DNA from: an uncultured Opitutales bacterium
GTDB lineage: Bacteria; Verrucomicrobiota; Verrucomicrobiia; Opitutales; UBA2995
Reading direction: 5' to 3'
Assembly: GCA_938075565.1 (NCBI GenBank)
Contig: CALJGU010000010.1
Coordinates: forward strand, 1 to 63,239
DNA: 63,239 bases
Below, in pieces: positions 45,577-55,548 of the stretch. The notes beneath the pieces were generated by a model. The model worked only from the letters and a program-made list of their open reading frames with translations. It made no database searches and was not told where the DNA came from. Position 1 is the first letter of the stretch; each line of letters opens with the position of its first letter. The position numbers and the translations under genes are program-made.

Positions 45577-47007
45577 ATGAATCGCAGATCTTTCATTGGC
45601 ACGATGGGTAGCATGGCTCTTGGGAGTATGTTCTTCCGGGATGGATTGCTCGGGTCTCCGGGCGTGGTTCAGCCTCTGCATCACAAACCAAAGGCCAAGC
45701 GAGTCATTCAATTGTTCATGGCCGGCGCTACCAGTCACGTTGACACCTTCGACTACAAGCCGCTGCTGGGACAGCGTGACGGCGAGTCCTGGGATCCTGG
45801 AGAAGCTGTGGAATTATTCCAGAGTCGTCCGGGTGCTACCTTTGCTAGTCCTTGGAATTTCAACCCCTACGGACAGAGCGGAAAAATGCTTAGCGATATC
45901 GTGGCACCCCTCGGGGAGGTCGTCGACGATATGAGCTTCATTCACAACCTGGTAGGTAAAACCGGAGTGCACAGCCAGGCCACGTTGCTACAAACCACTG
46001 GATTCAATTTTGCAGGCTTCCCCAGTGCCGGATCCTGGGTGTCCTATGCTCTCGGTAGTGAGAATGACGATTTACCTACCTTTGTCGTATTGCCGGATCA
46101 TCGAGGCTTTGCCTCCAACGGTGCCAAGAACTGGGGAACGGGGTTCCTTCCCGCTCAACATCAGGGAACACTGATACGACCAGGAAACCCAACGCCCATC
46201 ACAGATCTGCATCCGCCAAAAAGCTCGTTCATAACACCTGAGAGCGATCAGGCGGGACTCAATTTGCTGAACAGGCTCAACTCCATACATGCCGCCGAGC
46301 GGGAAGGAGATAACCGCTTATCAGCCCGTGTGCGGGCCTACGAATTGGCCGGCGCCATGCAGTTGAGTGCATCCGATGCTCTGGATGTGTCACAGGAACC
46401 TCAATACATCCAAGACATGTATGGTCTTGCTCCCGAAGGACCGGGAGTGAATGACAGTGTCCTCAACACCAAAGCCGAAACGGAATTCTTTGGCCGTAAG
46501 TGCCTGGTTGCACGGCGATTACTCGAACGGGGTGTTCGTTTTGTCCAGATCTGGAGTGGCAATGACAACGGCTTTCCCCGTCGTAACTGGGACAGTCATG
46601 AAAATCTTAAACGCGATCACGAGCCGCTCGCCTTGGGCATGGCTCATGGAACGGCAGCACTGATCAAAGACCTCAAGCAGCGGGGTATGCTTGAGGATAC
46701 CATCATTCTTTGGACCACCGAGTTTGGCCGCATGCCTTGCTCTCAAGGAAGTGCTGGGCGTGATCACAATCCATTTGTATTCACAAACTGGATATCCGGA
46801 GGTGGATTCAAACCAGGGACCTATGGCGAGAGTGATGAGTGGGGATATAAACCGCAGGATCGGAGTAATTATACCTCCGTTTACGACATTCATGCCACCA
46901 TCCTCCACCAGTTAGGTATCGATCATGAAAAATTGACCGTGCGTAATAACAGCATCGACCGCCGCCTGACTGATGTGCATGGTCACTTACTGTCCGACAT
47001 GATTTGA
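45577..47007 (+). CDS. DUF1501 protein, Tat-exported
   Basis: A 476-residue member of the sulfatase/alkaline-phosphatase superfamily branch DUF1501. The N-terminus MNRRSFIGTMGSMALG is a Tat-like signal. Seen are LFMAGATSHVDTFDYKP, the metal-site region HQ-like GVHSQATLLQTTGFNF, and WTTEFGRMPCSQGSAGRDHNP with conserved His/Asp. It begins one base after the DUF1553 gene, the standard planctomycete/verrucomicrobial pair. A sulfatase follows directly, consistent with a joint role in polysaccharide or aminoglycan breakdown. Confidence 0.9.
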   Translation: MNRRSFIGTMGSMALGSMFFRDGLLGSPGVVQPLHHKPKAKRVIQLFMAGATSHVDTFDYKPLLGQRDGESWDPGEAVELFQSRPGATFASPWNFNPYGQSGKMLSDIVAPLGEVVDDMSFIHNLVGKTGVHSQATLLQTTGFNFAGFPSAGSWVSYALGSENDDLPTFVVLPDHRGFASNGAKNWGTGFLPAQHQGTLIRPGNPTPITDLHPPKSSFITPESDQAGLNLLNRLNSIHAAEREGDNRLSARVRAYELAGAMQLSASDALDVSQEPQYIQDMYGLAPEGPGVNDSVLNTKAETEFFGRKCLVARRLLERGVRFVQIWSGNDNGFPRRNWDSHENLKRDHEPLALGMAHGTAALIKDLKQRGMLEDTIILWTTEFGRMPCSQGSAGRDHNPFVFTNWISGGGFKPGTYGESDEWGYKPQDRSNYTSVYDIHATILHQLGIDHEKLTVRNNSIDRRLTDVHGHLLSDMI

Positions 47008-47036
47008 TCCGGCTCTCTTCAACCAGATTACCTCCT

Positions 47037-48515
47037 ATGAAATGTAGCCTCCATTCCATTGCTTCACTTTTTGCCCTTTTAACTACATGGTTTCTGATTG
47101 GATGCTCAGGATCCGACGAAACATCAAGCGAGAGCCGTCCTCCCAACATCATCTTTGTCTATGTCGACAATTTAGGGTACGGTGACATTGAGCCGTTTGG
47201 AGCAACGACTATCAAAACACCACACTTGAATCGCATGGCCGCGGAGGGCCGGAAGTTTACTCATTTTTCGGTTACCGCCGGCGTTTGCACTCCGTCGCGT
47301 GCATCAGCCATGACGGGTTCTTACGCCCAACGGGTTGGCATGCATTTGAACGAACGCGATATTCACGTACTACGGCCGATTTCGCCTTACGGATTACATC
47401 CAGGCGAAATCACCGTGGCGGAAGTTTTGAAAGAGCAAGGTTATGTGACCACTTGTATCGGAAAATGGCATTTAGGAGATCAGCCTGAATTCCTGCCAAC
47501 GAGTCAGGGGTTTGATTCTTACTATGGTATTCCTTACTCCGATGATATGACGGCTCGCACCTGGGAGCCCGATGGATCGGTTTGGCCGCCGTTGCCGCTT
47601 ATGGAAAACGAAGTTGTGGTCGAAGCACCGGCTGATCGCGATACACTTACAAAGCGTTACACGGAACGAGCTCTGGATTTTATCGAAGAGAACAAAGAGC
47701 AACCATTCTTTCTCTACATGCCGCAAGCAATGCCGGGATCAACGCGATCGCCTTACGCATCGAGCGAGTTTAAGGGTAATTCAGAGGCCGGCCCCTGGGG
47801 AGATTCCGTGGAGGAACTTGATTGGTCACTGGGACAAGTGCTCGATAAGCTAGTCGAGTTGGGACTCGATGAAAACACCCTCGTTCTTTGGACATCGGAT
47901 AACGGTTCTCCCATGTCGCGTAGAGAAGGGGAGCCTTATCGGGGTACGAATGCACCTTTGTTTGGTCGTGGTTATACCACCGCGGAAGGAGGCTTCCGTG
48001 TGCCGACTATTTTCTGGTGGCCTGGAAAGATTCCCGCCGGAACGGTATGCGACGAATTTTCTACAACCATGGATCTCATGCCTACCTTTGCAGCGTTGGC
48101 TGGGACGACAGCACCCAACGATCGCAAAATTGATGGGCATGATGTGCAAAGTCTGTTGTTTGATAAAGCCGATGCTCGGAGTCCGTATTCTGCTTTCTAT
48201 TATTACCAAAGGGAACAACTTCAGGCCATTCGTTCGGGACCATGGAAACTATTCCTTCCTCGTGAGACCTCTCATCGCCACCCACATTATACAGGAACGG
48301 AGGTCGGTCCCACCGAGGCCCTTTTGTTCAATGTCGTCGAAGATATCGGAAGCGAAAACAACGTGGCATCTGAACATCCTGATATCGTCACCCGCTTAAG
48401 CGCTCTTGCTGAAATTGCGCGAGCTGATTTGGGAGATACGGATCGTGTGGGTGCAGGTATGCGCCCAATAGGCCAAGTAGCAAACCCAACACCGCGGGTA
48501 ATGCAAAATAAGTAG
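47037..48515 (+). CDS. Sulfatase 1 (formylglycine type), lipoprotein
   Basis: A 492-residue arylsulfatase-family enzyme. The formylglycine motif CTPSR is at Cys84. NIIFVYVDNLGYGDIEPFG gives the N-terminal metal-binding region, and LVLWTSDNGSPMSRREGEPYRG the C-terminal metal site. The signal peptide ends in a lipobox (WFLIGCSG), so the enzyme is probably lipid-anchored in the periplasm or outer membrane. The ATG at 47037 is preferred over an upstream TTG. It follows DUF1501 closely and is convergent with the ceramidase-like fusion gene. The substrate is unknown. Confidence 0.93.
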   Translation: MKCSLHSIASLFALLTTWFLIGCSGSDETSSESRPPNIIFVYVDNLGYGDIEPFGATTIKTPHLNRMAAEGRKFTHFSVTAGVCTPSRASAMTGSYAQRVGMHLNERDIHVLRPISPYGLHPGEITVAEVLKEQGYVTTCIGKWHLGDQPEFLPTSQGFDSYYGIPYSDDMTARTWEPDGSVWPPLPLMENEVVVEAPADRDTLTKRYTERALDFIEENKEQPFFLYMPQAMPGSTRSPYASSEFKGNSEAGPWGDSVEELDWSLGQVLDKLVELGLDENTLVLWTSDNGSPMSRREGEPYRGTNAPLFGRGYTTAEGGFRVPTIFWWPGKIPAGTVCDEFSTTMDLMPTFAALAGTTAPNDRKIDGHDVQSLLFDKADARSPYSAFYYYQREQLQAIRSGPWKLFLPRETSHRHPHYTGTEVGPTEALLFNVVEDIGSENNVASEHPDIVTRLSALAEIARADLGDTDRVGAGMRPIGQVANPTPRVMQNK

Positions 48516-48540
48516 GGCAAGACTTCAAGCTCTGCCGCAC

Positions 48541-51500
48541 CTACTCGTCCAACAACAACGCGATCAAATCTCGCATCTGTTGTTTGTCGATAGCGTGTTC
48601 CAGGCCTTCCGGCATCAAGGACCGGTTGGACGCCTGAATGGAACTTATGTTTTGCCTTAGAATCGTTTCCTCCGCACCACCAGCTCGTTGCAGGGTGATA
48701 CTTGCCGGTGACTCCGATTCGATCCGTCCGCTAACCAGGCTTCCATCCAGAAGCTCAATAAAGTACTGGGTGTAACTGGCCAGGACATCGCGGTTCGGAT
48801 CGAGAATCTGAACGAGCAACGATTCAGCAGTTCGATTCTGGATCGTTGCCATGTCGGGTCCTACCCGTAATCCCTTGGTGCCTAATCGATGGCAGACCAT
48901 ACACTGCTGTTCGAAAATACTGCGCCCACGCTCTTTGTCTCCTACCAGGTCCAACGCGCTTCGGTAATCGTCGATCACGACATCCCGACTGCTGGCACCT
49001 TGTCCGAATAATTTAATGGCGTGGTTTTTAATATCTGTGGATGGGTGCTCCTTTAGCAAGTCCTGTCTGACCGATGTTATTTCACCCCGCACAATTTGAT
49101 TGGCCTCCACGGCTTCCAACAGTTCACGGGTCCAGGATTCACGACTGAGAAGCGTTTCAATGGTTTCGCTGCGAACCTGAGGTGATTGTTCTGGAAAAGC
49201 TTCAATGAGTGCCGACCCTGTTTCATCCATTCCAAATCCAGATAGAACAGCGAGGGCCGATAATTGGATGGTGGAAGACTCGCTTGCCGAGAGTAGTTTG
49301 GCCAACGGAGTTGAAACGGTTTCATACGCCCCATGGGCCAAGATGTTTACGGCCTGTTTGCGTTGGCTTCCATTCCCAGTGGAGCCGCCCAAGGTTTCTA
49401 TAGCTCCTTCGATGAGTTCCTCGATCAGCTTTCCCGTGGAGGGATCTTTTTGTGCAACACGGCTTAAGTTTGTCTGAGCACGCAGCTGGCCTTGCCCCAA
49501 GGCGAGGACCATGGATTGAGTCTTTGAGCGATCATAGTCGTTGATCAGTGCCAGGGCTTTTTGAATTTCTTCTTCCTGATTCCGTGCTCCAATCACCTGA
49601 AGAAGAAGTCTTAGAAACTCGGGACTCTGTTTCGATTGACCCGCGGCTACCTCGAGTATCTTAATCGCCATTTCTGGAACAGCGCTTAGCACGGCGGTGC
49701 GTATCCAGATATCCTCTACGTCGCGTTGGGCAATGCCAGCCAGCGTAGCCGCTACTTTTGAATCATCAACCGAACCCAAGGAGAAGGCGGCTTGAAATCG
49801 TACATGGGGATCTGAATCCTTGGCTAGTTGCATGACACGTTTCAGAATACCCGAGTGGGTTTTCAGATGAGGCTCAGCCAGAACAATCGCATGTTTTCTG
49901 ACACCGCTGCTCTTGTCTCGAAGGGCTTTTTCAATATCGCTTGATTCCGATGCGCCCAAACCCTCAAGAGCGTGAAGGGCATGAAGTCGGGCCAGTTCGC
50001 TTTTGCTAGATTTAAGTAGTTCACGAAGCAGAGGCACTGCTGAAGCATCCTGACTCTGGTAAATCAATCGATTAGCGGTTTCACGCCACCAGCTGTTCGG
50101 ATTCTCCAAAGTGGAAACCCACTCAGCCAAGGAGGCTTTTCCTAATTGAGGGGGCGGGGGAGCTTTGAAGCCCTTTGGAGCAAGTCGGTAGATGCGACCG
50201 TAGTTCTCACCACTACTGAAATCCGTTTTGGCATAAATATCATCCGGCAGTGAATCGGGTGTTTCGATAAACTCACGATACATGTCGGAGATGTGCAGCG
50301 TGCCGTCAGGTGCATTTGAAAAATTGGTCGGGCGAAACCAGTTGTCGCTTGAGCGAACAAACTCAGTCTCCTTATCTACGCGAACGGCGTTGAAGATCGC
50401 TCCGTCTTTTTCGAGAACTCGGCGGTGCACAATATTACTCTGCACATCGCCAACAAAGAGGTTTCCTTTGACTGAGTCTGGATAGGAATCACCGCGGTAA
50501 ATGGTCACACCGGTGGTTCCTGTGAAGACATCGTGAGCAACGAAAGGCGCAGCATACACGCGGTCCGAAGCCAGACGCACTTTGGTGCGGGCCTTGCGCC
50601 AGGGCTCGGGAGGACTGATGCGGTAGACATCATCTCCCTCCCAGATTTCTGCCAGAATATTAGAAACAGGGAGGTAGGGGTTCCGTTCAAGGTAGTGAGA
50701 AGGTAAGACCACCTGGACCGCCGGTTTCGAATTTTCGCAGATGAACCGGTTACCCCAGTCATCGATCGAATTCCCGTATTGTTGCGAACCGGAAATGGTT
50801 TGGAATTCCAGGGTCTCTGGATGAAAGCGGAAATCTCTGTTGCGCAATGAAAGTGGTTTGGCGTCGGGGTCGTTGACGGGTCGAATATCTCCACTGCTAT
50901 TTGAGCCTGCTCCGTAGATCCAATTGTCTAGCCCCCAGATCAAATTGTTGGCCGTGCCTTCATCATTGCGGAAGCCGAAACCGGTGAACAGTTTCTCGCG
51001 AACTTCCGCCTCACCGTCTCCATCCGTGTCTTTGAAATACCAAAGGTCGGGAGCTGCCACGACAAAGACGCCGCCCTTCCAGGGTAGGATTCCGGTGGGC
51101 CACTCAATGTTGTTGGCGAATACCTGGCTCCATTCGTAGTGCCCGTCGCCGTCTAAATCTCTTAGCACCCGAATGCGTCCATCGGGTCGATAGCTTACGC
51201 CTCCCTTCGAAGGAAACTTCAAATACTCGGCCACATACATCTGCCCATTCTCATCGTAGGAAATAAGTATGGGTTCCACGACATTGGGTTCAGCGGCCAC
51301 CAGTTGCATTTCAAAGCCTTCCGCGACTTCAAAGGATTGGAGTGCTTCTTCCGGACTGCGGGATGGTATGCGGAAATCATTCTCCTCTGGAATTTCCCCG
51401 AGTAGTTTTTCCATAGCCTTGGTCAGGATAGCTTCTGCCTCTGGCCCCACATTGGATGCACGGTCACTGGTTTCGTAGCCGCCTTCCTCATAGGCGATGG

Positions 51501-52749
51501 CGGTGCCAATGTAGCCGGGGCCATATTCGCCGTAGGCAGCCATAGCTACTTCGAGGTCGGGCCGCATTGCCTTGGCGGCTAGCTGGTATTCGACAAACAG
51601 TTCTCCGGGCATATTCAACACACGCGCCTTACCTACACTCAGGCAGGAGATGTCGATGGCGTGCCCATCTTGGTATCTCCGTAGCCAAGCGAGCTTATCC
51701 ACCTCGGTGAGGAATGCGTCTTCAGCCTGACCAGACTTCAATAGTTCAAGGAGCTTCTCCTCATCAATATGATCCGCTGGCTCCAGTCTCACCGGTTCTG
51801 TGGCCCAACCGATATCCTCAGCCGTGAGAGGATGTTTCAAAGTGGTGGTCCAGGCCTTTCGCATGCCTTGTGCCAGTCGATCGGCCAAAACCATTCGATT
51901 TTCCGTATCACCGTCATTGTATTTTCCTGCACCAATATTTCCGCCTGCTCCATTGAAATGCACATGTAAGGCTGCTGGCTGTCCTTGCCCACGAATGAAT
52001 CGAGCAATCCCCGGAAAGTCCGGACTTGGAACGCCGGTGCGGTAGTAGCTTTGCGGGTGACAGGCGTAGTAACTCAGAACAGCCACCGGTTGATCTTCAT
52101 TCCAGAAAGAAAGTAAGGAAACCTCGGGATCGATCACACCTTCCGGTTCGGCCCGAAGTCTTGGGTCAGTCGTTCGAGTCCAGCGCATTTCTCTAAATGT
52201 GCCGTCTTCCTCAAGCATCCGTCGATTAGAGGCGATCTTTTCAACTTCCACTTCTCCCCAACCATAATGAGTGACAGGTTGCGCATCTGGTAGGGCGTCT
52301 CGTATCGCATCCGCCGCGCGCTTGATAACGACTCGTGCAAAGTCACTTTGCAGTCGCGCGTAACCTTCCAGTCCCAGCTCCTTAACAATTTTCTCAGCTG
52401 TAAAATCGGCTCCGGGTGCGTCGTGTTGATGCAGCGCATGAACCGCAACATGTTGGCGATCGGTTCCTGCTGCGTAGGCTAAAGAATCTCGAAACACGTC
52501 CTGTGCTTCATTGGAAATTCCTATCCAATCAATAGCGCCCATGACGATGGGTTTTTCGATTCCGGTTATGACAATTCCACGAAAACGGATGGTCAGTTCG
52601 TTGTGATGGTGAACTTCGTCATAGGCCATCATGGAACCTACGGGTGGGGTTGCATCTACATCGAACGTGGCGACTCGAACTTCCTTGGCCTCGATCAGAG
52701 CGAGCGGAATAAAACAGATTGAAAGAAGAATGTTATATAAGCGTCGCAT
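48541..52749 (-). CDS. Fusion: ceramidase-like domain, PVC dehydrogenase, HEAT repeats, cytochrome c
   Basis: A 1402-residue exported protein. Residues 23 to about 450 resemble the N-terminal domain of neutral/alkaline ceramidases: AVHALHQHDAPG (His at 104, 107 and 109) and HVHFNGAGGNIGAG, the region of the catalytic Ser in true ceramidases, here without an obvious Ser. Residues 465-880 are the PVC-type membrane-bound dehydrogenase propeller (MQLVAAEPNVVEPI, YVAEY, DGHYEWSQVF). HEAT-like helices span about 890-1250. The C-terminus is a heme domain (FEQQCMVCHRLGTKGLRVGPD). The last three modules are common together in PVC bacteria; the N-terminal addition is the odd part. Confidence 0.85.
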   Translation of the reverse strand: MRRLYNILLSICFIPLALIEAKEVRVATFDVDATPPVGSMMAYDEVHHHNELTIRFRGIVITGIEKPIVMGAIDWIGISNEAQDVFRDSLAYAAGTDRQHVAVHALHQHDAPGADFTAEKIVKELGLEGYARLQSDFARVVIKRAADAIRDALPDAQPVTHYGWGEVEVEKIASNRRMLEEDGTFREMRWTRTTDPRLRAEPEGVIDPEVSLLSFWNEDQPVAVLSYYACHPQSYYRTGVPSPDFPGIARFIRGQGQPAALHVHFNGAGGNIGAGKYNDGDTENRMVLADRLAQGMRKAWTTTLKHPLTAEDIGWATEPVRLEPADHIDEEKLLELLKSGQAEDAFLTEVDKLAWLRRYQDGHAIDISCLSVGKARVLNMPGELFVEYQLAAKAMRPDLEVAMAAYGEYGPGYIGTAIAYEEGGYETSDRASNVGPEAEAILTKAMEKLLGEIPEENDFRIPSRSPEEALQSFEVAEGFEMQLVAAEPNVVEPILISYDENGQMYVAEYLKFPSKGGVSYRPDGRIRVLRDLDGDGHYEWSQVFANNIEWPTGILPWKGGVFVVAAPDLWYFKDTDGDGEAEVREKLFTGFGFRNDEGTANNLIWGLDNWIYGAGSNSSGDIRPVNDPDAKPLSLRNRDFRFHPETLEFQTISGSQQYGNSIDDWGNRFICENSKPAVQVVLPSHYLERNPYLPVSNILAEIWEGDDVYRISPPEPWRKARTKVRLASDRVYAAPFVAHDVFTGTTGVTIYRGDSYPDSVKGNLFVGDVQSNIVHRRVLEKDGAIFNAVRVDKETEFVRSSDNWFRPTNFSNAPDGTLHISDMYREFIETPDSLPDDIYAKTDFSSGENYGRIYRLAPKGFKAPPPPQLGKASLAEWVSTLENPNSWWRETANRLIYQSQDASAVPLLRELLKSSKSELARLHALHALEGLGASESSDIEKALRDKSSGVRKHAIVLAEPHLKTHSGILKRVMQLAKDSDPHVRFQAAFSLGSVDDSKVAATLAGIAQRDVEDIWIRTAVLSAVPEMAIKILEVAAGQSKQSPEFLRLLLQVIGARNQEEEIQKALALINDYDRSKTQSMVLALGQGQLRAQTNLSRVAQKDPSTGKLIEELIEGAIETLGGSTGNGSQRKQAVNILAHGAYETVSTPLAKLLSASESSTIQLSALAVLSGFGMDETGSALIEAFPEQSPQVRSETIETLLSRESWTRELLEAVEANQIVRGEITSVRQDLLKEHPSTDIKNHAIKLFGQGASSRDVVIDDYRSALDLVGDKERGRSIFEQQCMVCHRLGTKGLRVGPDMATIQNRTAESLLVQILDPNRDVLASYTQYFIELLDGSLVSGRIESESPASITLQRAGGAEETILRQNISSIQASNRSLMPEGLEHAIDKQQMRDLIALLLDE

Positions 52750-52775
52750 GGTTCTTATGAGATTGATCGAGAAAA

Positions 52776-54125
52776 TTACTTTGAGTTTGTTCTGGCAGCT
52801 TTGTTGATGAGTGCCTGATTACGTTGGTCGTAAAGCGGAGGATCTATATCTGCCTCCCATTGATCCAGCATACTGCTCATGCCAAGGCCGAGCTCTAAGT
52901 TGGAGTCTATCAGGTTGTTCTGTTCTGCTATATCGGTTTCCAGGTTAAACAGAAATTGTTCGCCCGCAGGAGTGTCCAGATACTTCCACTTGCCCAATCG
53001 GACCGCGCGTTTTTCGACGACCTTGCTTCGATGAGGGTCCAAGGCGCGTCTGAAAAACAAAGGTCGCATAGTCAGGGCTTGTCCTCCTTTCAGGATAGGC
53101 ATCAGGTCTTTGCCATCCAAGGGTCTATTTTCGGGAGGCGAACCTCCAGCCAATTTTAATAGCGTCGCACCCCAGTCTATAGTTTGTACCGGTATGTCAG
53201 ATACGGTGTCTTCGGAAATGACCTCTGTCCATCGTGCGATCGCAGGCACGCGAATGCCACCTTCCCAAAGACTTCCTTTGAGTCCTTTGAGTGGAGCATT
53301 CCTCGCCAATTTCTCTCCACCGTTGTCACTGGTAAATACAATCAAGGTGTTCTCGGCAAGATCGAGTGCATCGATCTTATCTACGATGCGTCCGACCGCC
53401 TTGTCCAAACTCTCTACCATGGGAATGTAGTGCTTTTCTCGAGTTCCATCGTGCCAGCTGAATTCTGACTCTCTGTCTTCTGGCCCTTGGAAGGGGAAGT
53501 GGGGTGCGTTGAAGGATGCGAATAGAAAGAAGGGTTCTTCTTTCATTTCTTCAATGAACTGGACGGCGTAGTCCGCAGTTAGATCAGTCACATAGGCATC
53601 TGGATGAATCGCTTCGTCATTAAGAAACATATCATGTGTTCCCGTCTTATCGTAGTATTCGAAGTAGTTTACATTGCCGCCCAAGCAGCCGAAGAAGCGA
53701 TCGAAGCCGTGCTGATTCGGACGCCAGCCTTCTTCATAACCCAAGTGCCATTTTCCTGTCAGTGCCGTTTGGTAGCCAGCGTCTTTCAGCATTGAAGCGA
53801 GGGACGTCTCTGTTGGAGGTAAGCCTTCGCCTGGTGCCTGATACCAGACCGCCCACTCCAGTCCCAAGCGTTGAAAGTACCGCCCGGTCATAAAGGCAGC
53901 TCGGGTGGGAGAGCAGATAGCGCTGTTCGAATAGTTCGACGTGAAGCGCATACCTTCCTGCGCCAACCGATCCAGGTTTGGTGTCTCTATATCGGGCGCG
54001 CCAAAACTGTCGATGTCACCATAGCCCAAATCATCGGCCAGAATGAATACGAGGTTTGGCTTGTCAGCTGTTAGAGAAATACTCCACAGCAAGAGGCAGC
54101 CTATCCTGAATAAGGCTTTTTTCAC
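52776..54125 (-). CDS. Sulfatase 2 (formylglycine type)
   Basis: A 449-residue secreted sulfatase. The formylglycine motif CSPTR is at Cys71. The metal-binding start is PNLVFILADDLGYGDIDSFGAPD, and IVFTSDNGGEKLARNAPLKGLKGS is the C-terminal site. The GTG at 54125 gives a good signal peptide (MKKALFRIGCLLLWSISLTA) and lies 9 bp after the upstream stop. An ATG at 54176 inside the previous gene would spoil the signal peptide. It ends 27 bp before the fusion gene on the same strand, so it is likely cotranscribed with it. Confidence 0.92.
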   Translation of the reverse strand: MKKALFRIGCLLLWSISLTADKPNLVFILADDLGYGDIDSFGAPDIETPNLDRLAQEGMRFTSNYSNSAICSPTRAAFMTGRYFQRLGLEWAVWYQAPGEGLPPTETSLASMLKDAGYQTALTGKWHLGYEEGWRPNQHGFDRFFGCLGGNVNYFEYYDKTGTHDMFLNDEAIHPDAYVTDLTADYAVQFIEEMKEEPFFLFASFNAPHFPFQGPEDRESEFSWHDGTREKHYIPMVESLDKAVGRIVDKIDALDLAENTLIVFTSDNGGEKLARNAPLKGLKGSLWEGGIRVPAIARWTEVISEDTVSDIPVQTIDWGATLLKLAGGSPPENRPLDGKDLMPILKGGQALTMRPLFFRRALDPHRSKVVEKRAVRLGKWKYLDTPAGEQFLFNLETDIAEQNNLIDSNLELGLGMSSMLDQWEADIDPPLYDQRNQALINKAARTNSK

Positions 54126-54133
54126 GCTACCTA

Positions 54134-55414
54134 TTATACCTTTGGTTTCCAACCTTTGCGGTAAGGTTTCGTCCAAAGCTTCATTGCTTCCCGGTTATTT
54201 TTTATGCGGCCCGTTTCCTGATCTATGTCCAAGACAGATTTCGTGCGGTAAGCAATGTTGCCGAGGTGACACCAGTGGGTGCTCTTTTGGCCTTCCTCAA
54301 TTTCCTGAGTGAGCGGGGTGCCTTTGCGGATCGCATCACACATATTCTGGAAGTGAGGAACGTCGCCAGGGGTTCCGGCTCGTTCGCTGATCATCCTGCC
54401 TTTGAGGTCATAGACTTTATAACCTGAGAAATCAAACGCCATGGCTCCGCCTTCACCGTAGAAGGTGCAGAAAGAAATATTCTCTTCAGGGCGGCGATGG
54501 CAACTGCTGCCATCCCAGGAGGCGCCCACTTCACCAAAATCAAACTGAGCAACACCGGTATCCGGAGTCTCCTGATCATCGTCAAAATAGTGCCTGGTTC
54601 CAAAGTAGCTAACCTTGGTCGGATATTCCACACCCATGCCCCAGCGAGCCAGGTCCAGGGAGTGTACCCCGTTGTTGATAATTTCCCCGCCGCCGTAAAG
54701 CCAATGCCAGTGCCAATTGTAGTGAATCAGGTTGTCTTTGTAGGGGCGTTCCGGGATCGGCCCCTGCCATAGATCGTAGTCGAGGGAGTCGGGTACGGAG
54801 GCAGGCTTGCCTTTGCCAATTCCTACCCTGGAGTTGATATACCAGGTCCGTGCATGCAGGATCTTCCCAATCGCTCCTTCGTGGAGTTGTTGCATCCCCT
54901 GAATCATTGATTCATAGCTGCGTCGTTGGGTTCCGAGTTGAACCTTGCGATCGTACTTACGGGCGGCTTTCACCATCAGCTCGCCTTCTTCGGGTGTATG
55001 GCTGCCGGGCTTTTCAACGTAGACATGTTTCCCTGCTTCACAGGCAAGAATGGTTGCGGGTGCCTGCCAGAAGTTGGGAGCCGCAATGGATAAGATATCG
55101 ACTGACTTGTCCTCCAGGATATCGCGAAAATCTCCGGTCACTTTTGTCGGGATCTTTTGATTGGTGTTGGCCAATTTAGCTCCGGCCGCCGCGCGGTCTT
55201 TATCCACGTCGCAGACATAGGCGATCTCTACATTGGGCACCGCTTGGAAACCAGTGATGTGAGCCATTCCTCGCTTCAGGCCCATGACGCCGACTTTCAG
55301 TTTCTGAGAGGGCGCCTTTTGACCTTGGAGCGACGGGAGCACGGCGAAGGAGGCAACGCCTGCCAGACTGGTGTTTTTGACAAAGTTTCTTCGTGATAGG
55401 GTAGAATCTTGCAT
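54134..55414 (-). CDS. Gfo/Idh/MocA oxidoreductase, Tat-exported
   Basis: A 426-residue protein with the Tat signal STLSRRNFVKNTSLAGVASFAV. Seen are the Rossmann nucleotide motif KVGVMGLKRGMAHITG, the second-strand region DILSIAAPNFWQAPATILACEAGKHVYVEKPGSHT with the conserved EKP, and a C-terminal domain with the His pair region HYNWHWHWLYGGGEIINNGVHSLDLARWG. NAD(P)-dependent redox of sugars or sugar acids is the family role. It heads a run with sulfatase 2 and the ceramidase-like fusion, and is divergent from a second oxidoreductase gene. Confidence 0.92.
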   Translation of the reverse strand: MQDSTLSRRNFVKNTSLAGVASFAVLPSLQGQKAPSQKLKVGVMGLKRGMAHITGFQAVPNVEIAYVCDVDKDRAAAGAKLANTNQKIPTKVTGDFRDILEDKSVDILSIAAPNFWQAPATILACEAGKHVYVEKPGSHTPEEGELMVKAARKYDRKVQLGTQRRSYESMIQGMQQLHEGAIGKILHARTWYINSRVGIGKGKPASVPDSLDYDLWQGPIPERPYKDNLIHYNWHWHWLYGGGEIINNGVHSLDLARWGMGVEYPTKVSYFGTRHYFDDDQETPDTGVAQFDFGEVGASWDGSSCHRRPEENISFCTFYGEGGAMAFDFSGYKVYDLKGRMISERAGTPGDVPHFQNMCDAIRKGTPLTQEIEEGQKSTHWCHLGNIAYRTKSVLDIDQETGRIKNNREAMKLWTKPYRKGWKPKV

Positions 55415-55548
55415 TGAGAATTGGGTTGAATACCTGTCTAAAGAGAACCGCATTGTGCAGTCTGTGGTGAGGCCGAACAAGGGAAAAGGATTTCATTCTC
55501 TCCTTTCTTGTCAGAGTCACCATGCTCCGACACTCTTACCGTAACTCT

